A stretch of DNA of 64,000 bases from Bacteroidales bacterium (GTDB taxonomy: Bacteria > Bacteroidota > Bacteroidia > Bacteroidales > 4484-276), in the NCBI GenBank assembly GCA_035647615.1, contig DASRND010000011.1, positions 1-64,000 on the forward strand, read 5' to 3'. Positions 1 to 9,250 of the stretch are shown here, piece after piece (position 1 is the stretch's first letter; every line of letters starts with the position of its first letter). The notes beneath the pieces were generated by a model. It did not search any database, was not told the DNA's origin, and was given only the letters and a program-made list of their open reading frames with translations. A program made the position numbers and the translations under genes.

Positions 1-2000
1 GGTTGTCCAGCTGAATGAATTTGTGTGCGTCACCGTTCCGCTAAGGGTATAGGAATTCGTTTCGCAAATTTGTGCGTCGCTGCCAGCGTTGGCAGTTGCA
101 TTACGAATGATGGTAAGCGTTTTTGTGCTGGTCTTGGGCAGGCTGCAAGGGCTGATGGCATTTGCCTTCAATGTTAGCACCACGCTGCCGTTGTTTTTGT
201 CGGCAACACCTGGTGTGTAGGTGGGTTTTAAAATAGTGGTGCTGTTAAAGGTGCCATCGCCATTGGTACTCCATAATAAAGCAGCGTAATTTGATGCGCT
301 AGCATTCGAAAGCAGGTGAGGCGTAGTTTCGCAAATGGTAGCATTGGTACCGGCATTGGCCGCTACGGAACGTTGAATAGTCAGTTGCATGGCATCTGTC
401 ACTACACCCACACAAGGTGCGTTTGGTTGTGCTGTTAATGTAAGCGTAACAGCTCCTGCAGCTTTGTCAGCAGACCCGGGAGTGTATGTTGGGTTGGTAA
501 TATTGACATTACTAAAAGTGCCGTCACCGCTGGTGCTCCAGATAAAACTCGGCGAATAATTTACTGTTCCGCTAAGGGCGTAGGTATTCGTTTCACAAAT
601 TTGCTCATTAATGCCTGCGTTGACTGTCGCTTTCCTTATGATGCTCAGCGTGCGGCTGTCGGTTGCATTTACTGCACACGGGGAAATTGGTGCTGTGGTA
701 AGCGTGAGTTGTACCGTTCCATTACTAATGTCGCTGGTGCCTGGCGTATAGTTAGGGTTAAGCGCTGCCGAATTTGAAAATGTGCCGTTGCCCGATGTAC
801 TCCATAAAACGTTGGAATAGCTGGTAGCAGCAGCGCCGGTTAATGTTACTGTTTGCCCCTGGCAAATGGTTACATCCGCACCTGCCTGCGCCGTAGGATT
901 ATCCTGAATGGTCACCGTCAGCGTATCTGAAGTAGCTGTTACGCAATAGGGAAGAGGAAAGACTGAAAGTGTCAGACCACAGGTTTTGTTTTGCCTGTCC
1001 AGCGGGCCGGGAAAATATTTCGGGTTCAGGATGGTCATGTTGCTAAAGGTTCCGTCGCCATTGGTCGACCAGTTGACGGGTCCGGCGTTCTGAACGGTAG
1101 CGTTCAGTTGCATGAAGTTATCAGTAAAACACATATTGCTGGCATTGTTACCGTATGAAATTATCTTGGGCAACTTTACCAGGGTAATGTTGACATTTTT
1201 GCTTGCAGGTGAGCAACCGCCTTGTGAATAAGCAGTGAAGGTGACGATGGTGCCGCCATTGTTTCTGTCGTTGGTTCCGGGATAGTATGTGGTGGCGAAG
1301 GTGGCAGGACTCGAAAAAGTACCATCACCTTGGGTAGTCCAAAATGTCGAGCTATAATGTGTAGCTAATCCCGTCAGGGAAACCGATTCATTTTCACAAC
1401 TGGTTTTTGACGAAGGTGCACTGGCGGTTGGGCCGGGAACGTATGTAACATGAACAGCGTCACAAGAAGTGGCCACACAGGGGTTTAAAGCCTGCGAGCA
1501 GAACGTAAGCGTTACGCCATTTGAAAGGTCGCTGCCAGCACCAAAATATTGCGTTGTAGTGCTCGTTGGCGACGAAAAGGTGCCATTGCCACTAGTGGTC
1601 CATTGCATAGCACCATTGTATTGAGCTGTAGCTTGCAAAAACACATCTTCGTTGGTGCACACTGTTTTATCGGTACCTGCATTAACAATGGGGAGGCGAA
1701 GGATGGTTGCTACGAGGTTGTCCACAGCCACTTCATCGCATGGGTTTAGAGGCAACCCGGTAAGTGTGAGTACTGCCTGCCCGTTTACATTATCGAGCGT
1801 TCCGGGTGTGTAAGTGGTACTCAACACCGAAATTTTACCAAATGTACCATCGCCACTGGTAGTCCAAAGTGTCGCGATGGTATTTTCTGATGTGCCGTTA
1901 ATCTGTAATACGTCATTGGCACACACAGAGGCATTGCTTCCGGCATCAACTACCGGATCGGCATTAACCAATACAGTAAGCTCGTGAGTTGATTGCAAGG
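1..2000 (-). repeat. Tandem repeat array of about 264 bp units coding Ig-like domains
   Basis: The conserved Cys codon of each repeat lies at about 64, 331, 595, 862, 1129, 1396, 1657 and 1921, a spacing of 261-267 bases. Some copies are alike at DNA level as well: the stretches near 30-110 and 568-640 share long runs, suggesting recent duplication or gene conversion between copies. The array continues past the left edge. Confidence 0.85.
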
Positions 2001-2817
2001 CGCCATCATCCACAGTTAGATGATAGGTTGTGGTTTCTAGTGGTGAAGTAGGGGGAGGGTTTTGTGTAGTGTAATTAAATCCCGGAGGATCGGATGTCCA
2101 GTTGAAAGTGTACGGGCCGCCAGATCCTATAAACTCATTCCCCTTCAATACTATCTGATTGCCTTCGCATACGGGGTTGGCCGAGGAAGATATATAAAAA
2201 TCGATATTCTCGATCGCCTGCATGTTCACTACTCTGGATAATCCCATTGATCCCCATTTCCCTTTGGATGGGAAGTCAGGGCTGACTTGATAAGCAATAA
2301 TATCTACCAGATAATCCTTCATGTTCTCGAATGAGAAAAGTTTGAACGTTATATCCTCGTTCCATGCAAAACCATCTTTGATAGGGGTTTTGGGGTCGTC
2401 GCCGAAGAGAGGAAAGATAATCCCGGCTGTGTCTGTCCAGTGACCGGCGCCGGCACATTTAAGATTGCCATCCTCATCTTTAAAAAAACCACCAATGTAA
2501 TCGTCTATTGCGATCGGAACATTGTTGATGCGCGGATTGGCTCCCAAAGTAACGTAAATCCCGTGCATGATATCCGTCTGTATGTAATTGTTCCAAATGG
2601 GTGGGTAGTTTTCCCCACGAAGCGTATCTGAGTCGAAATTATTTCTTAGGTCTTCGAGAATTTTCTGGTTTTCCGGTGTCGGTGTAAAGCGAATCTGTTG
2701 ATCGGGGAAGTTGCTGAAAGATTGTCCCAATGCTGCGCCAACGAAGGGCTGTGATAACATCACAAAAAGTATCATAAAAACGCTGGGCATGATTGAGTTT
2801 AACAAGTCTCGTCTCAT
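1..2817 (-). CDS. Large secreted Ig-like/PKD-like repeat protein (C-terminal part outside window)
   Basis: An uninterrupted minus-strand frame begins at ATG 2817 and is still open at base 1, giving 939 visible residues. It opens with a signal peptide (MRRDLLNSIMPSVFMILF..., hydrophobic to about residue 30). A non-repetitive domain of about 190 residues follows, then one PKD/Ig-like domain (about residues 195-275), then seven complete copies and the start of an eighth copy of an 87-89-residue repeat. Each repeat starts near NAG(T/S)(N/D)..IC, passes through W(S/T)T(S/N)GDGTF and ends near TLTII. The architecture matches the long adhesin-like proteins of Bacteroidota that usually end in a gliding-motility/T9SS C-terminal domain; that end is not in the window, so export by T9SS is inferred. 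No catalytic domain is visible. A surface or extracellular structural or adhesive role is the best guess. Confidence 0.88.
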   Translation of the reverse strand, partial: MRRDLLNSIMPSVFMILFVMLSQPFVGAALGQSFSNFPDQQIRFTPTPENQKILEDLRNNFDSDTLRGENYPPIWNNYIQTDIMHGIYVTLGANPRINNVPIAIDDYIGGFFKDEDGNLKCAGAGHWTDTAGIIFPLFGDDPKTPIKDGFAWNEDITFKLFSFENMKDYLVDIIAYQVSPDFPSKGKWGSMGLSRVVNMQAIENIDFYISSSANPVCEGNQIVLKGNEFIGSGGPYTFNWTSDPPGFNYTTQNPPPTSPLETTTYHLTVDDGALQSTHELTVLVNADPVVDAGSNASVCANDVLQINGTSENTIATLWTTSGDGTFGKISVLSTTYTPGTLDNVNGQAVLTLTGLPLNPCDEVAVDNLVATILRLPIVNAGTDKTVCTNEDVFLQATAQYNGAMQWTTSGNGTFSSPTSTTTQYFGAGSDLSNGVTLTFCSQALNPCVATSCDAVHVTYVPGPTASAPSSKTSCENESVSLTGLATHYSSTFWTTQGDGTFSSPATFATTYYPGTNDRNNGGTIVTFTAYSQGGCSPASKNVNITLVKLPKIISYGNNASNMCFTDNFMQLNATVQNAGPVNWSTNGDGTFSNMTILNPKYFPGPLDRQNKTCGLTLSVFPLPYCVTATSDTLTVTIQDNPTAQAGADVTICQGQTVTLTGAAATSYSNVLWSTSGNGTFSNSAALNPNYTPGTSDISNGTVQLTLTTAPISPCAVNATDSRTLSIIRKATVNAGINEQICETNTYALSGTVNYSPSFIWSTSGDGTFSNVNITNPTYTPGSADKAAGAVTLTLTAQPNAPCVGVVTDAMQLTIQRSVAANAGTNATICETTPHLLSNASASNYAALLWSTNGDGTFNSTTILKPTYTPGVADKNNGSVVLTLKANAISPCSLPKTSTKTLTIIRNATANAGSDAQICETNSYTLSGTVTHTNSFSWTT

Positions 2818-3381
2818 AATTTAAAATTTTTTAAATTGTTAATTGGTCTCTGATTAATAAAAGGAGTGTTATTTCACAGTTTAAAGTTCTAAAGTAAAAG
2901 TAGAAAACTTTTGAAAGTACAAGACTTTCGAGTACAGCATTTTATGAAATAACAACTCTTTTGTTCGTTTCGTTCCCAATGGCAAAAGTATTATTTTTTC
3001 TTAAAAGCATAATAAATACAATTTTTTTGCTACACACGTTTGTTTACATTGGTTTGCTTGCAAATCCTTGAATTTCTGACAGAAGCATTTTAGAGGCAAA
3101 AACGAGAAATAGATTGTAAATACAATTTTGTGATAAACTTTTCAAAAAATAATTCTCTGACGGTTAAAAGTAAAATGTGCTTGATCCAGACATTTCCAGT
3201 CCGGTTTAGTTTTTAAAATTTCCCTTTACAACGTCTTTACAAAGGCGAATATCTTGTTAAAAAAATTGTTTTGCTCTAAGCAAAATACCATTGAGCATTT
3301 AGGTATGTAAGTATTTAAATGATGGGTCATGCATGAAAAAAAGGAGTCTCCCAAATGAATTAGTATTTTCGCAGTTGTAAA
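2818..3381. other. AT-rich divergent intergenic region
   Basis: These 564 bases separate two divergent genes and must hold both promoters. I see one exact minus-strand -7 match (2983-2990) and a one-mismatch plus-strand match, TATTTTCG at 3364-3371, ten bases before the ClC start. No ORF, RNA gene or strong inverted repeat is evident. Confidence 0.5.
2983..2990 (-). promoter_or_regulatory. Candidate Bacteroidetes -7 element for the large repeat protein
   Basis: On the minus strand this reads TACTTTTG, an exact TAnnTTTG. No TTG lies at the usual -33 distance. It would give a leader of about 165 bases. Confidence 0.35.
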
Positions 3382-5157
3382 ATGAACATCAGGTTAATCA
3401 TACGTAAAATGCGGAATTGGCGCGTGCGCCACGTTAAAGACCGGCAGCTGGTAATCTTCCTCAGCCTGATCATCGGCATACTTACCGGTATGGCAGCCAT
3501 AGTGCTCAAAAATCTGGTGCATTACACGCATTATTTTATGACCCACGGCTTCGATTTCAAAGAGGAAAATTATATGTACCTGGCTTACCCGATGCTGGGG
3601 ATTGGCCTCACGGTGCTTTTTGTGCGCTACATCATCCGCGACAATCTGGGGCATGGTGTGAGCAGAGTATTGTATGCTATTTCGAGCAACAAAGGCAAGC
3701 TGAAGCCACACAACACTTTTTCGTCGGTGATCGGAAGTTCGCTCACCATTGGCTTTGGCGGTTCGGTGGGCCTGGAGGCGCCTGTTGTGCTCACCGGTTC
3801 GGCCATCGGTAGTAACCTGGGGCAGTTGTTCAAGCTCAACCACAAGACTATCGTGCTGCTTATTGGTTGTGGAAGTGCAGGCGCCATTGCCGGCATTTTT
3901 AAAGCCCCCATTGCCGGGGTAGTATTTGCCATCGAAATACTCATGCTGGATCTCACCATGACTTCGCTCATACCGCTTTTGCTGGCTGCCGTTACAGGCG
4001 CGACAGTAGCTTTTTTCCTGTTGGGCAGCGATGTTTTGTTTTCTTTTCAGGTCACTACGCCCTTTCTTCTACACGACATTCCTTTTTATATTCTGCTGGG
4101 GATTGTTACAGGGCTGGTTTCACTTTATTTTACCCGTGCGGTAATGCGCATCGAGGGCTATTATAAACGTATCCATAGCACATGGTTGCGCATATTTTTG
4201 GGCGGCTCCTTGCTGGGCTTACTTATTTTTACCTTTCCATCACTCTTTGGCGAAGGCTACGAAGCGCTCGAAGAGGTGCTCACCGGAAATGGCGAAAGTA
4301 TTATCAACCAAAGTATCTTCAGTGGCTTTATCGAAAACCATTGGCTCTTCCTTTTGCTGCTGTTGCTGATATTATTTTTTAAAGTAATAGCTACCAGCAC
4401 TACCACAGGTATTGGTGGCGTGGGTGGCATCTTTGCTCCGTCGTTGTTTATGGGCGGTATCACTGGATTTTTCACTTCCCGTCTTATCAACACGATACCT
4501 TCGGTGTCAGTTTCTGAGAGCAACTTCTCGCTGGTAGGCATGGCCGGTATTATGGCCGGTGTGATGCACGCACCACTCACGGCGATATTTCTCATTGCTG
4601 AAATTACAGGCGGCTATGAGCTATTTCCACCTTTGATAATTACAGCCGCCATTTCTTATCTCACCATTATCTATTTTGAACCACATTCAATTTACACCAA
4701 ACGTCTGGCACAGCGGGGTGAACTATTTACACATAATAAAGACAAAGCGGTGCTTTCGCTGATGAATGCCCGTAATCTCATCGAAACTAATTTTATCAGC
4801 ATTCATCCCGATGCTATGCTTGGCGGATTGGTAAACGTTATTACCCAATCTACACGAAATATCTTTCCGGTAGTGGATGATGATGGAAACTTAGCCGGTC
4901 TCATTCTCATGGACAAAATCCGCAACATCATCTTTAAACCCGAGTTGTACGAAACCACCTTTGTGCGCGATCTGATGGAAACGCCCGATGTAACCGTACA
5001 TCCCGACGAGCTGATGGCTGATGTGGTGCAGAAATTTCAGAAGACGGGCAAGTTTAACATCCCGGTGCTGGACGATGGCAAGTATATCGGTTTTATCTCA
5101 AGGGCCAATGTGTTCTCCGTCTATCGTCGTTTGCTCAAAGAATTTTCTGACGATTAA
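3382..5157 (+). CDS. ClC-family chloride channel/transporter with C-terminal CBS pair
   Basis: A 591-residue integral membrane protein that would move chloride or a related anion across the inner membrane. The ClC core covers about residues 20-440 with many hydrophobic helices. The selectivity and gating stretches are visible: GSVGLEAP, whose Glu132 matches the external gating glutamate, GIFKAPIAGVVFAIE, and GGIFAPSLFMGG, the usual G(K/I)xFxPxxxxG region. Two CBS domains fill about residues 450-580 and probably bind adenine nucleotides to regulate transport. At the site of the internal proton glutamate (E203 of E. coli ClC-ec1) the residue appears to be Ile186, directly after Glu185, so channel-like or altered coupling is possible. 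The gene stands alone and divergent from the repeat protein. Its start is the first ATG of the frame. Confidence 0.92.
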   Translation: MNIRLIIRKMRNWRVRHVKDRQLVIFLSLIIGILTGMAAIVLKNLVHYTHYFMTHGFDFKEENYMYLAYPMLGIGLTVLFVRYIIRDNLGHGVSRVLYAISSNKGKLKPHNTFSSVIGSSLTIGFGGSVGLEAPVVLTGSAIGSNLGQLFKLNHKTIVLLIGCGSAGAIAGIFKAPIAGVVFAIEILMLDLTMTSLIPLLLAAVTGATVAFFLLGSDVLFSFQVTTPFLLHDIPFYILLGIVTGLVSLYFTRAVMRIEGYYKRIHSTWLRIFLGGSLLGLLIFTFPSLFGEGYEALEEVLTGNGESIINQSIFSGFIENHWLFLLLLLLILFFKVIATSTTTGIGGVGGIFAPSLFMGGITGFFTSRLINTIPSVSVSESNFSLVGMAGIMAGVMHAPLTAIFLIAEITGGYELFPPLIITAAISYLTIIYFEPHSIYTKRLAQRGELFTHNKDKAVLSLMNARNLIETNFISIHPDAMLGGLVNVITQSTRNIFPVVDDDGNLAGLILMDKIRNIIFKPELYETTFVRDLMETPDVTVHPDELMADVVQKFQKTGKFNIPVLDDGKYIGFISRANVFSVYRRLLKEFSDD

Positions 5158-5190
5158 CTTCCACTATCTACGAGTAAATCCTATTTTTTA

Positions 5191-7221
5191 CTAATAAACA
5201 AGCAGTTGATGAGCTTCGGCTGACGTGGAAACCGGCGCCTGGCACATTTGATTTCGACAAACAAAAACCCGTAGATTATCTCCGGAAGTGCGTCCCTGAA
5301 AAATCGGTAGGCTGCTCTCTCCTTTTAATCTAAAAATCATCTTTGCAGGATAGGCATTTCGATAAAGCGCGTCAGCAGTTGCTGCGGGGTCATCGGCGCT
5401 TACTACAACCTCAAAATATTTGTGGAGATGATAAAAATATAGAATCGCCCAGTTGGCAAATGATCCCGGGTGGCTTTGGATGTGATGGGCCAGGCTGCGG
5501 GTCATAGCAGCAGCTAATTCTGAATAATGGCTGTTGCCGTCGATGGCAGCGAGTTTGAAAAGTACCGTCGCCATCATCGAATTGGAAGAAGGAATGACAT
5601 TGTCAAAAATCTCTTTTTTACGCGCCACCAGATCCTGGCTGCTGTTGTGGGTAAACCAAAACATGCCGTCGGCGGGATCGTAAAAATGTTGAAGCGCATA
5701 GTCGGCCAGGGTTCGGGCATAATCAGCCCACACTTCGTTGCCGGTAACCTGAAATAGTTCGATAGCCGCATCGGTCATGCCGGCATAATCTTCCAGAAAT
5801 CCGCTGATGGTTGTCACACCTTTTTTATAATTGTGCAACAGACGGCCATCGGGCTGCGTCATTTTACTGCTGATAACTTTGGCTGCTTTTAAAGCTGCAT
5901 CCAGATAACGCTTGTCCTCGGCCAGCACCGAGAGTTGTGCCAGGGCTTTTATGGCAAGCGCATTCCATGAAGTTAGCGACTTATCATCCAGTCCCGGACG
6001 TGTGCGTTTGTTCCTCGCTTTTAACAAATTAAGACGTGCCTTATCCAGATTTTCGATAAAACGATCTTCATCGATTCCTTTTTCGTTAGCAAAATCGTCA
6101 ACTGACCAGGGGCGCACCAGGATATTTTTACCTTCTTCCCAAAATCCTTGCTTTCCTACACCATAAAATTCAGCTATTACAGCAGTATCTTCTTGTAGCA
6201 CTTCGTCAAATTCCTGTTGTTTCCACACATAATATTTTCCTTCTTCACCTTCGCTGTCGGCGTCGAGCGCCGAATAAAACATGCCTTCGGGCGAAGTGAG
6301 TTCGCGCAGGATAAAGTCGGCGGTTTCGGTGGCTACCTCCAGATATTCTTTTTTTCCGCTAAAGCGGAATGCCTCGGAATAAACGGTTACGAGTTGGGCA
6401 TTATCGTAGAGCATTTTTTCAAAATGAGGAATCTTCCAGGCAGCATCCACCGTGTAGCGGGCAAAGCCACCGCCCAACTGATCGTAAATGCCCCCAGCTG
6501 CCATGCGGTCAAGTGTTAGCAGAAGTTGATTTTTATACTTTTCATCTTTCGAAAAATGTGCCCAATGCAGCAACAGCCGAAGTGTGTCGGGCATAGGAAA
6601 TTTAGGTGCGCCGCGGCTGCCGCCATTTACAGCATCTGCATTTTTCATAAATCCGTGCATGGCGTTTTCTAAAACTTCATTTCTAAAAGAATCTTCTTCG
6701 CCTGCGGGTTGTATCAAATCACTTTTGTTGATCCCATTTAAAATCTGATCGGCCTGCTCTTGCAGCAGATCACGGTTGTCGGCAAAGAGCTTTACAATAT
6801 CCTTCAGAAGCTTCTCCCATTGCTCTGGCCGGAAATAAGTTCCGCCATAAAACGGCCGCCCGTCGGGCAGAGCAAAGCAATTGAGCGGCCATCCTCCACT
6901 GCTGTGCAGCAATTGCACGGCATTCATGTACACAGCGTCAACGTCGGGACGCTCCTCGCGATCGACTTTTATACAGATAAAATGATCGTTCATCAGGGTG
7001 GCCAGTTGCTCGTTTTCAAAAGTTTCGCGTTCCATCACATGGCACCAGTGGCAAGCCGAGTAGCCAATGCTAATGAGCAGCATCCTGTCGAGATCGCGCG
7101 CCTTTTGGAGCGTCTCGTTGTTCCAGGCGTGCCATTGCACCGGATTGTGCGCGTGTTGCAGCAGATAAGGACTTGTTTCGTCGATCAAAGCGTTGGTGTG
7201 GCGGTGTGTGGGAGGGTTCAT
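5191..7221 (-). CDS. DUF255 thioredoxin-domain protein (YyaL/spermatogenesis-associated protein 20 family)
   Basis: A 676-residue protein of the DUF255 family. The N-terminal thioredoxin-like domain has the family signature SPYLLQHAHNPVQW and the SACHWCHVME stretch with a CxxC pair, followed by VDREERPDVD. The rest resembles the (alpha/alpha)6 barrel of glycosidase and epimerase families, including the KFPMPDTLRLLL and GGGFARYTVD stretches. The biochemical activity of the family is not settled and no role should be assigned from sequence alone. I chose ATG 7221 (MNPPTHRHTNALIDE) because the family signature begins just after it; an upstream in-frame ATG at 7308 would add 29 unconserved residues and overlap a terminator hairpin at 7296-7323. 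It has no partner gene in an obvious operon. Confidence 0.88.
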   Translation of the reverse strand: MNPPTHRHTNALIDETSPYLLQHAHNPVQWHAWNNETLQKARDLDRMLLISIGYSACHWCHVMERETFENEQLATLMNDHFICIKVDREERPDVDAVYMNAVQLLHSSGGWPLNCFALPDGRPFYGGTYFRPEQWEKLLKDIVKLFADNRDLLQEQADQILNGINKSDLIQPAGEEDSFRNEVLENAMHGFMKNADAVNGGSRGAPKFPMPDTLRLLLHWAHFSKDEKYKNQLLLTLDRMAAGGIYDQLGGGFARYTVDAAWKIPHFEKMLYDNAQLVTVYSEAFRFSGKKEYLEVATETADFILRELTSPEGMFYSALDADSEGEEGKYYVWKQQEFDEVLQEDTAVIAEFYGVGKQGFWEEGKNILVRPWSVDDFANEKGIDEDRFIENLDKARLNLLKARNKRTRPGLDDKSLTSWNALAIKALAQLSVLAEDKRYLDAALKAAKVISSKMTQPDGRLLHNYKKGVTTISGFLEDYAGMTDAAIELFQVTGNEVWADYARTLADYALQHFYDPADGMFWFTHNSSQDLVARKKEIFDNVIPSSNSMMATVLFKLAAIDGNSHYSELAAAMTRSLAHHIQSHPGSFANWAILYFYHLHKYFEVVVSADDPAATADALYRNAYPAKMIFRLKGESSLPIFQGRTSGDNLRVFVCRNQMCQAPVSTSAEAHQLLVY

Positions 7222-7295
7222 ATTGGTGATTATATTATTAAAACAAACAACCACCACAGGGTGGAAATGTTTGGCCGGTGCAATGAAAAAACAAA

Positions 7296-7323
7296 AAAGG
7301 CGCTGCACTGCTGCAACGCCTTT
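7296..7323 (-). terminator. Intrinsic terminator after the T9SS Spy-like gene
   Basis: A 12-bp stem (7296-7307 with 7312-7323, one G-T pair) closes a 4-base loop. On the minus strand it is followed by a T-rich tail. It lies 35 bases after the stop of the gene at 7358-8311 and ends the sigma-factor operon. Confidence 0.8.
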
Positions 7324-7357
7324 CGTTTTTTTAAAGGATTTACTTTTTAAAGATGAA

Positions 7358-8311
7358 TTACCGTACCACCAGTCGGCGAACCCATTGGTCGCTGCCGGTA
7401 TCGATTCTTACAAAATAAACTCCCGGCCGAAAATCTTTGAGACTAATGTTGTGAGTAAACTGACCTTTATCGGCTTGCAGCTCCTTGCCGCTCCACACCG
7501 GATTGCCAGTTCTGTCGGTGATGCTGATGAGGATTTTTTCGCTATTCTCAACATCAAAAAACACTTGTACATTGTCGGTTGCCGGATTGGGAAACAGGTT
7601 GATGCTGGTGTTGTCTGCCGCATCTACTGCAGCTTGCGGCCAGGGCTGTGAAGTGTCCCAAAGCAAATACCCGGTAGGTGAAAATGGACATATGCCGCGC
7701 ATTCCTGCACCGGCACCACGGCCATATCCCTGACCATTCATCCGGTTGCCGGAGCCGTAACCCTGACCATTCATTCGGTTGCCGCAACCATAACCTTGCC
7801 CATTCATCCGATTGCCACCACAACCTTGCCCTCTGTATCCGCGTCCACCATATCCATAGCCGTAGCCCGTGACAGCGGAGGGGCGGTAATTGTCGAGAAT
7901 GTTGACGATAGCATCGAAATAGTTGTCGGCGATCTCATCGGCCTGCAGTCGCAGATTCTGGATTTTTGTGCGGTTTACACGTATCTGCTGACGTTCGGCA
8001 AGCGTGGGTGTATAGTTAGAATTGTTGTCGAACATTTGCTGCCGCTGCTGCCAGTTTTGGCTTTGCAACGAATGAAGCTGGGTTCTGATTTCTGCCAGCC
8101 TGGTTTTATCAGCCGGTGTTAGTTGCTTGTCGAAAGCATTGCGCTCGACGCCAAGCTCCTGCAAAAGTTCCTGGTTAGGACAATCTTCGGGATTGGTATA
8201 ATATCCATACGGACAGTTACCAAAATTTCTTCCCTGTCGGTTTTGGGCTTCGGCATTAGAAACACCGAAAATCATCATTGCTATTGCAATCAAAAAAACT
8301 TTACTTTTCAT
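7358..8311 (-). CDS. Secreted Spy-like protein with Gly-rich repeats and T9SS sorting domain
   Basis: A 317-residue exported protein with a clear signal peptide ending near NAEAQ. Residues about 60-145 form a charged, Gln-rich helical region (LTPADKTRLAEIRTQL ... LAERQQIRVNRTKI), like the LTxxQ/Spy metal- and stress-related periplasmic proteins. A Gly/Tyr/Asn-rich linker follows, containing three copies of NRMNGQGYGxG. Residues about 235-317 are a typical type A T9SS sorting domain (LFPNPATDNVQVFF ... GVYFVRIDTG ... RRLVVR), so the mature protein is probably anchored on or released from the cell surface. It is the last gene of the ECF sigma operon, 106 bases after the Spy-like gene, with no promoter match between them. 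A surface version of the stress chaperone is inferred. Confidence 0.85.
   Translation of the reverse strand: MKSKVFLIAIAMMIFGVSNAEAQNRQGRNFGNCPYGYYTNPEDCPNQELLQELGVERNAFDKQLTPADKTRLAEIRTQLHSLQSQNWQQRQQMFDNNSNYTPTLAERQQIRVNRTKIQNLRLQADEIADNYFDAIVNILDNYRPSAVTGYGYGYGGRGYRGQGCGGNRMNGQGYGCGNRMNGQGYGSGNRMNGQGYGRGAGAGMRGICPFSPTGYLLWDTSQPWPQAAVDAADNTSINLFPNPATDNVQVFFDVENSEKILISITDRTGNPVWSGKELQADKGQFTHNISLKDFRPGVYFVRIDTGSDQWVRRLVVR
7718..7816 (-). repeat. Three 33-bp tandem repeats inside the T9SS Spy-like gene
   Basis: Units 7718-7750, 7751-7783 and 7784-7816 each encode NRMNGQGYG plus two variable residues. They differ by several substitutions, so copy number may vary between strains. Confidence 0.8.
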
Positions 8312-8417
8312 TGTGTTTATTTTTTAAAGGTTATTGTAATCGTTTCGTTCAGTGGTTAGACAACCTGATGCTGACATTTATTCCATTTAATAAATATTTG
8401 GGTGGTTCTCCGCAGAG

Positions 8418-8834
8418 TTATTGCCAGTTGCGATGGCGCTGACCACGGCCCGGTGGTGGTCCCCGGCGTCCTCGTCCTTGCGGGCCGCCACGGAAATTCT
8501 CATGTGCGTTTTGTATCCACTCTATCTGTTCTGCTGAGAGATATGGTTGCAGCTCGTCGATCATCTCCTGATGCAGCTGTTGCATGTTTTGACGCGACTG
8601 CGAAACATTTTGGTTGGCCAGCTGTGCGTACTTTTCCAGGATGGGCTCAATTTTTTCGGCCTGCTGCGGATCGGGATTGATGTTTCGGATCATGCCATAT
8701 CTAAAAAAGTTGTAGCTGCCCTGACTCACAAAGGTGTCGAGACGCTGACGCGTGATTTGCGCATTGGTGAGAAACCCGATGGCAAATCCGATGAGTAGCG
8801 TAGCTATGATGATGATGATTGATTTGGTTTTCAT
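8418..8834 (-). CDS. Small membrane-anchored Spy/heavy-metal-resistance-like periplasmic protein
   Basis: A 138-residue protein with one N-terminal hydrophobic segment (residues about 5-23), which could be a signal anchor. A helical, Gln-rich periplasmic domain follows (EKIEPILEKYAQLANQNVSQSRQ ... EMIDELQPYLSAEQIEWIQ), typical of the heavy-metal-resistance/Spy superfamily that includes ZraP and CnrX-like sensors. The last 25 residues are a Gly/Arg/Pro-rich tail (GRGRRGPPPGRGQRH). It sits 12 bases after the anti-sigma gene and is probably made in response to the sigma factor. In related operons such proteins act as periplasmic chaperones or metal sensors; which applies here is not shown. Confidence 0.75.
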   Translation of the reverse strand: MKTKSIIIIIATLLIGFAIGFLTNAQITRQRLDTFVSQGSYNFFRYGMIRNINPDPQQAEKIEPILEKYAQLANQNVSQSRQNMQQLHQEMIDELQPYLSAEQIEWIQNAHENFRGGPQGRGRRGPPPGRGQRHRNWQ

Positions 8835-8846
8835 ACCAATAAAATA

Positions 8847-9248
8847 TTATGGGTTGTAAAGAATAAAATCAGAAAGATAAGCAGGCTGCAACTGTTCCAC
8901 TCCCAGCAGTGTGTCGATGGAGAAGGTGTTGCCGCCAGCCAGTGCTATGAGCAGCAGGACGACGGCAGCTGCTAACATGGGCAAGGCTAAGCGCTTAAAA
9001 GCGAATGCCATTCCCTGCGCAAGCGTAGCTTCTTGCAAGTTTTCGAGGCGGCTCATCACCCGGGTTGCAAAAAATGGCCGGAAAGGCAGGGCAGCTTCTG
9101 CCACTACTGCGTGCAATCTGCGTAGCTTTTCGGCTTCAGCCTGCAAAGCTTCGTCGGCTTGCAGCCATTGGTTGAGCTGCTGTTGCTCCTCCGCCGACAA
9201 CTCTCGGTTGAAGGAATCAATGACCAATTGCAATTTTTTCTTTTCCAT
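8847..9248 (-). CDS. Putative anti-sigma factor with one transmembrane segment
   Basis: A 133-residue protein directly after the sigma gene (2-base gap, probable translational coupling). The N-terminal about 85 residues are predicted helical and cytoplasmic (SFNRELSAEEQQQLNQWLQADEALQAEAEKLRRL), resembling the sigma-binding half of FecR/RsiW-type anti-sigma factors. No zinc-binding HxxxCxxC motif is present. A transmembrane helix follows at about residues 90-107 (LPMLAAAVVLLLIALAGG), leaving only a short periplasmic tail of about 25 residues, so any sensing domain must be in another protein. The neighbouring Spy-like protein is the obvious candidate. The call rests on position and topology more than on motif. 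Confidence 0.78.
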   Translation of the reverse strand: MEKKKLQLVIDSFNRELSAEEQQQLNQWLQADEALQAEAEKLRRLHAVVAEAALPFRPFFATRVMSRLENLQEATLAQGMAFAFKRLALPMLAAAVVLLLIALAGGNTFSIDTLLGVEQLQPAYLSDFILYNP

Positions 9249-9250
9249 GA

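Noticed and set aside
2276..2631. Small frames of about 60 residues on both strands
   Set aside because: They lie inside the large minus-strand gene that runs off the left edge and are in other frames or antisense.
3336..3360. Short GGAG-T-CTCC stem as a terminator
   Set aside because: A 4-bp stem is too short and it lies just before a start codon, not after a gene.
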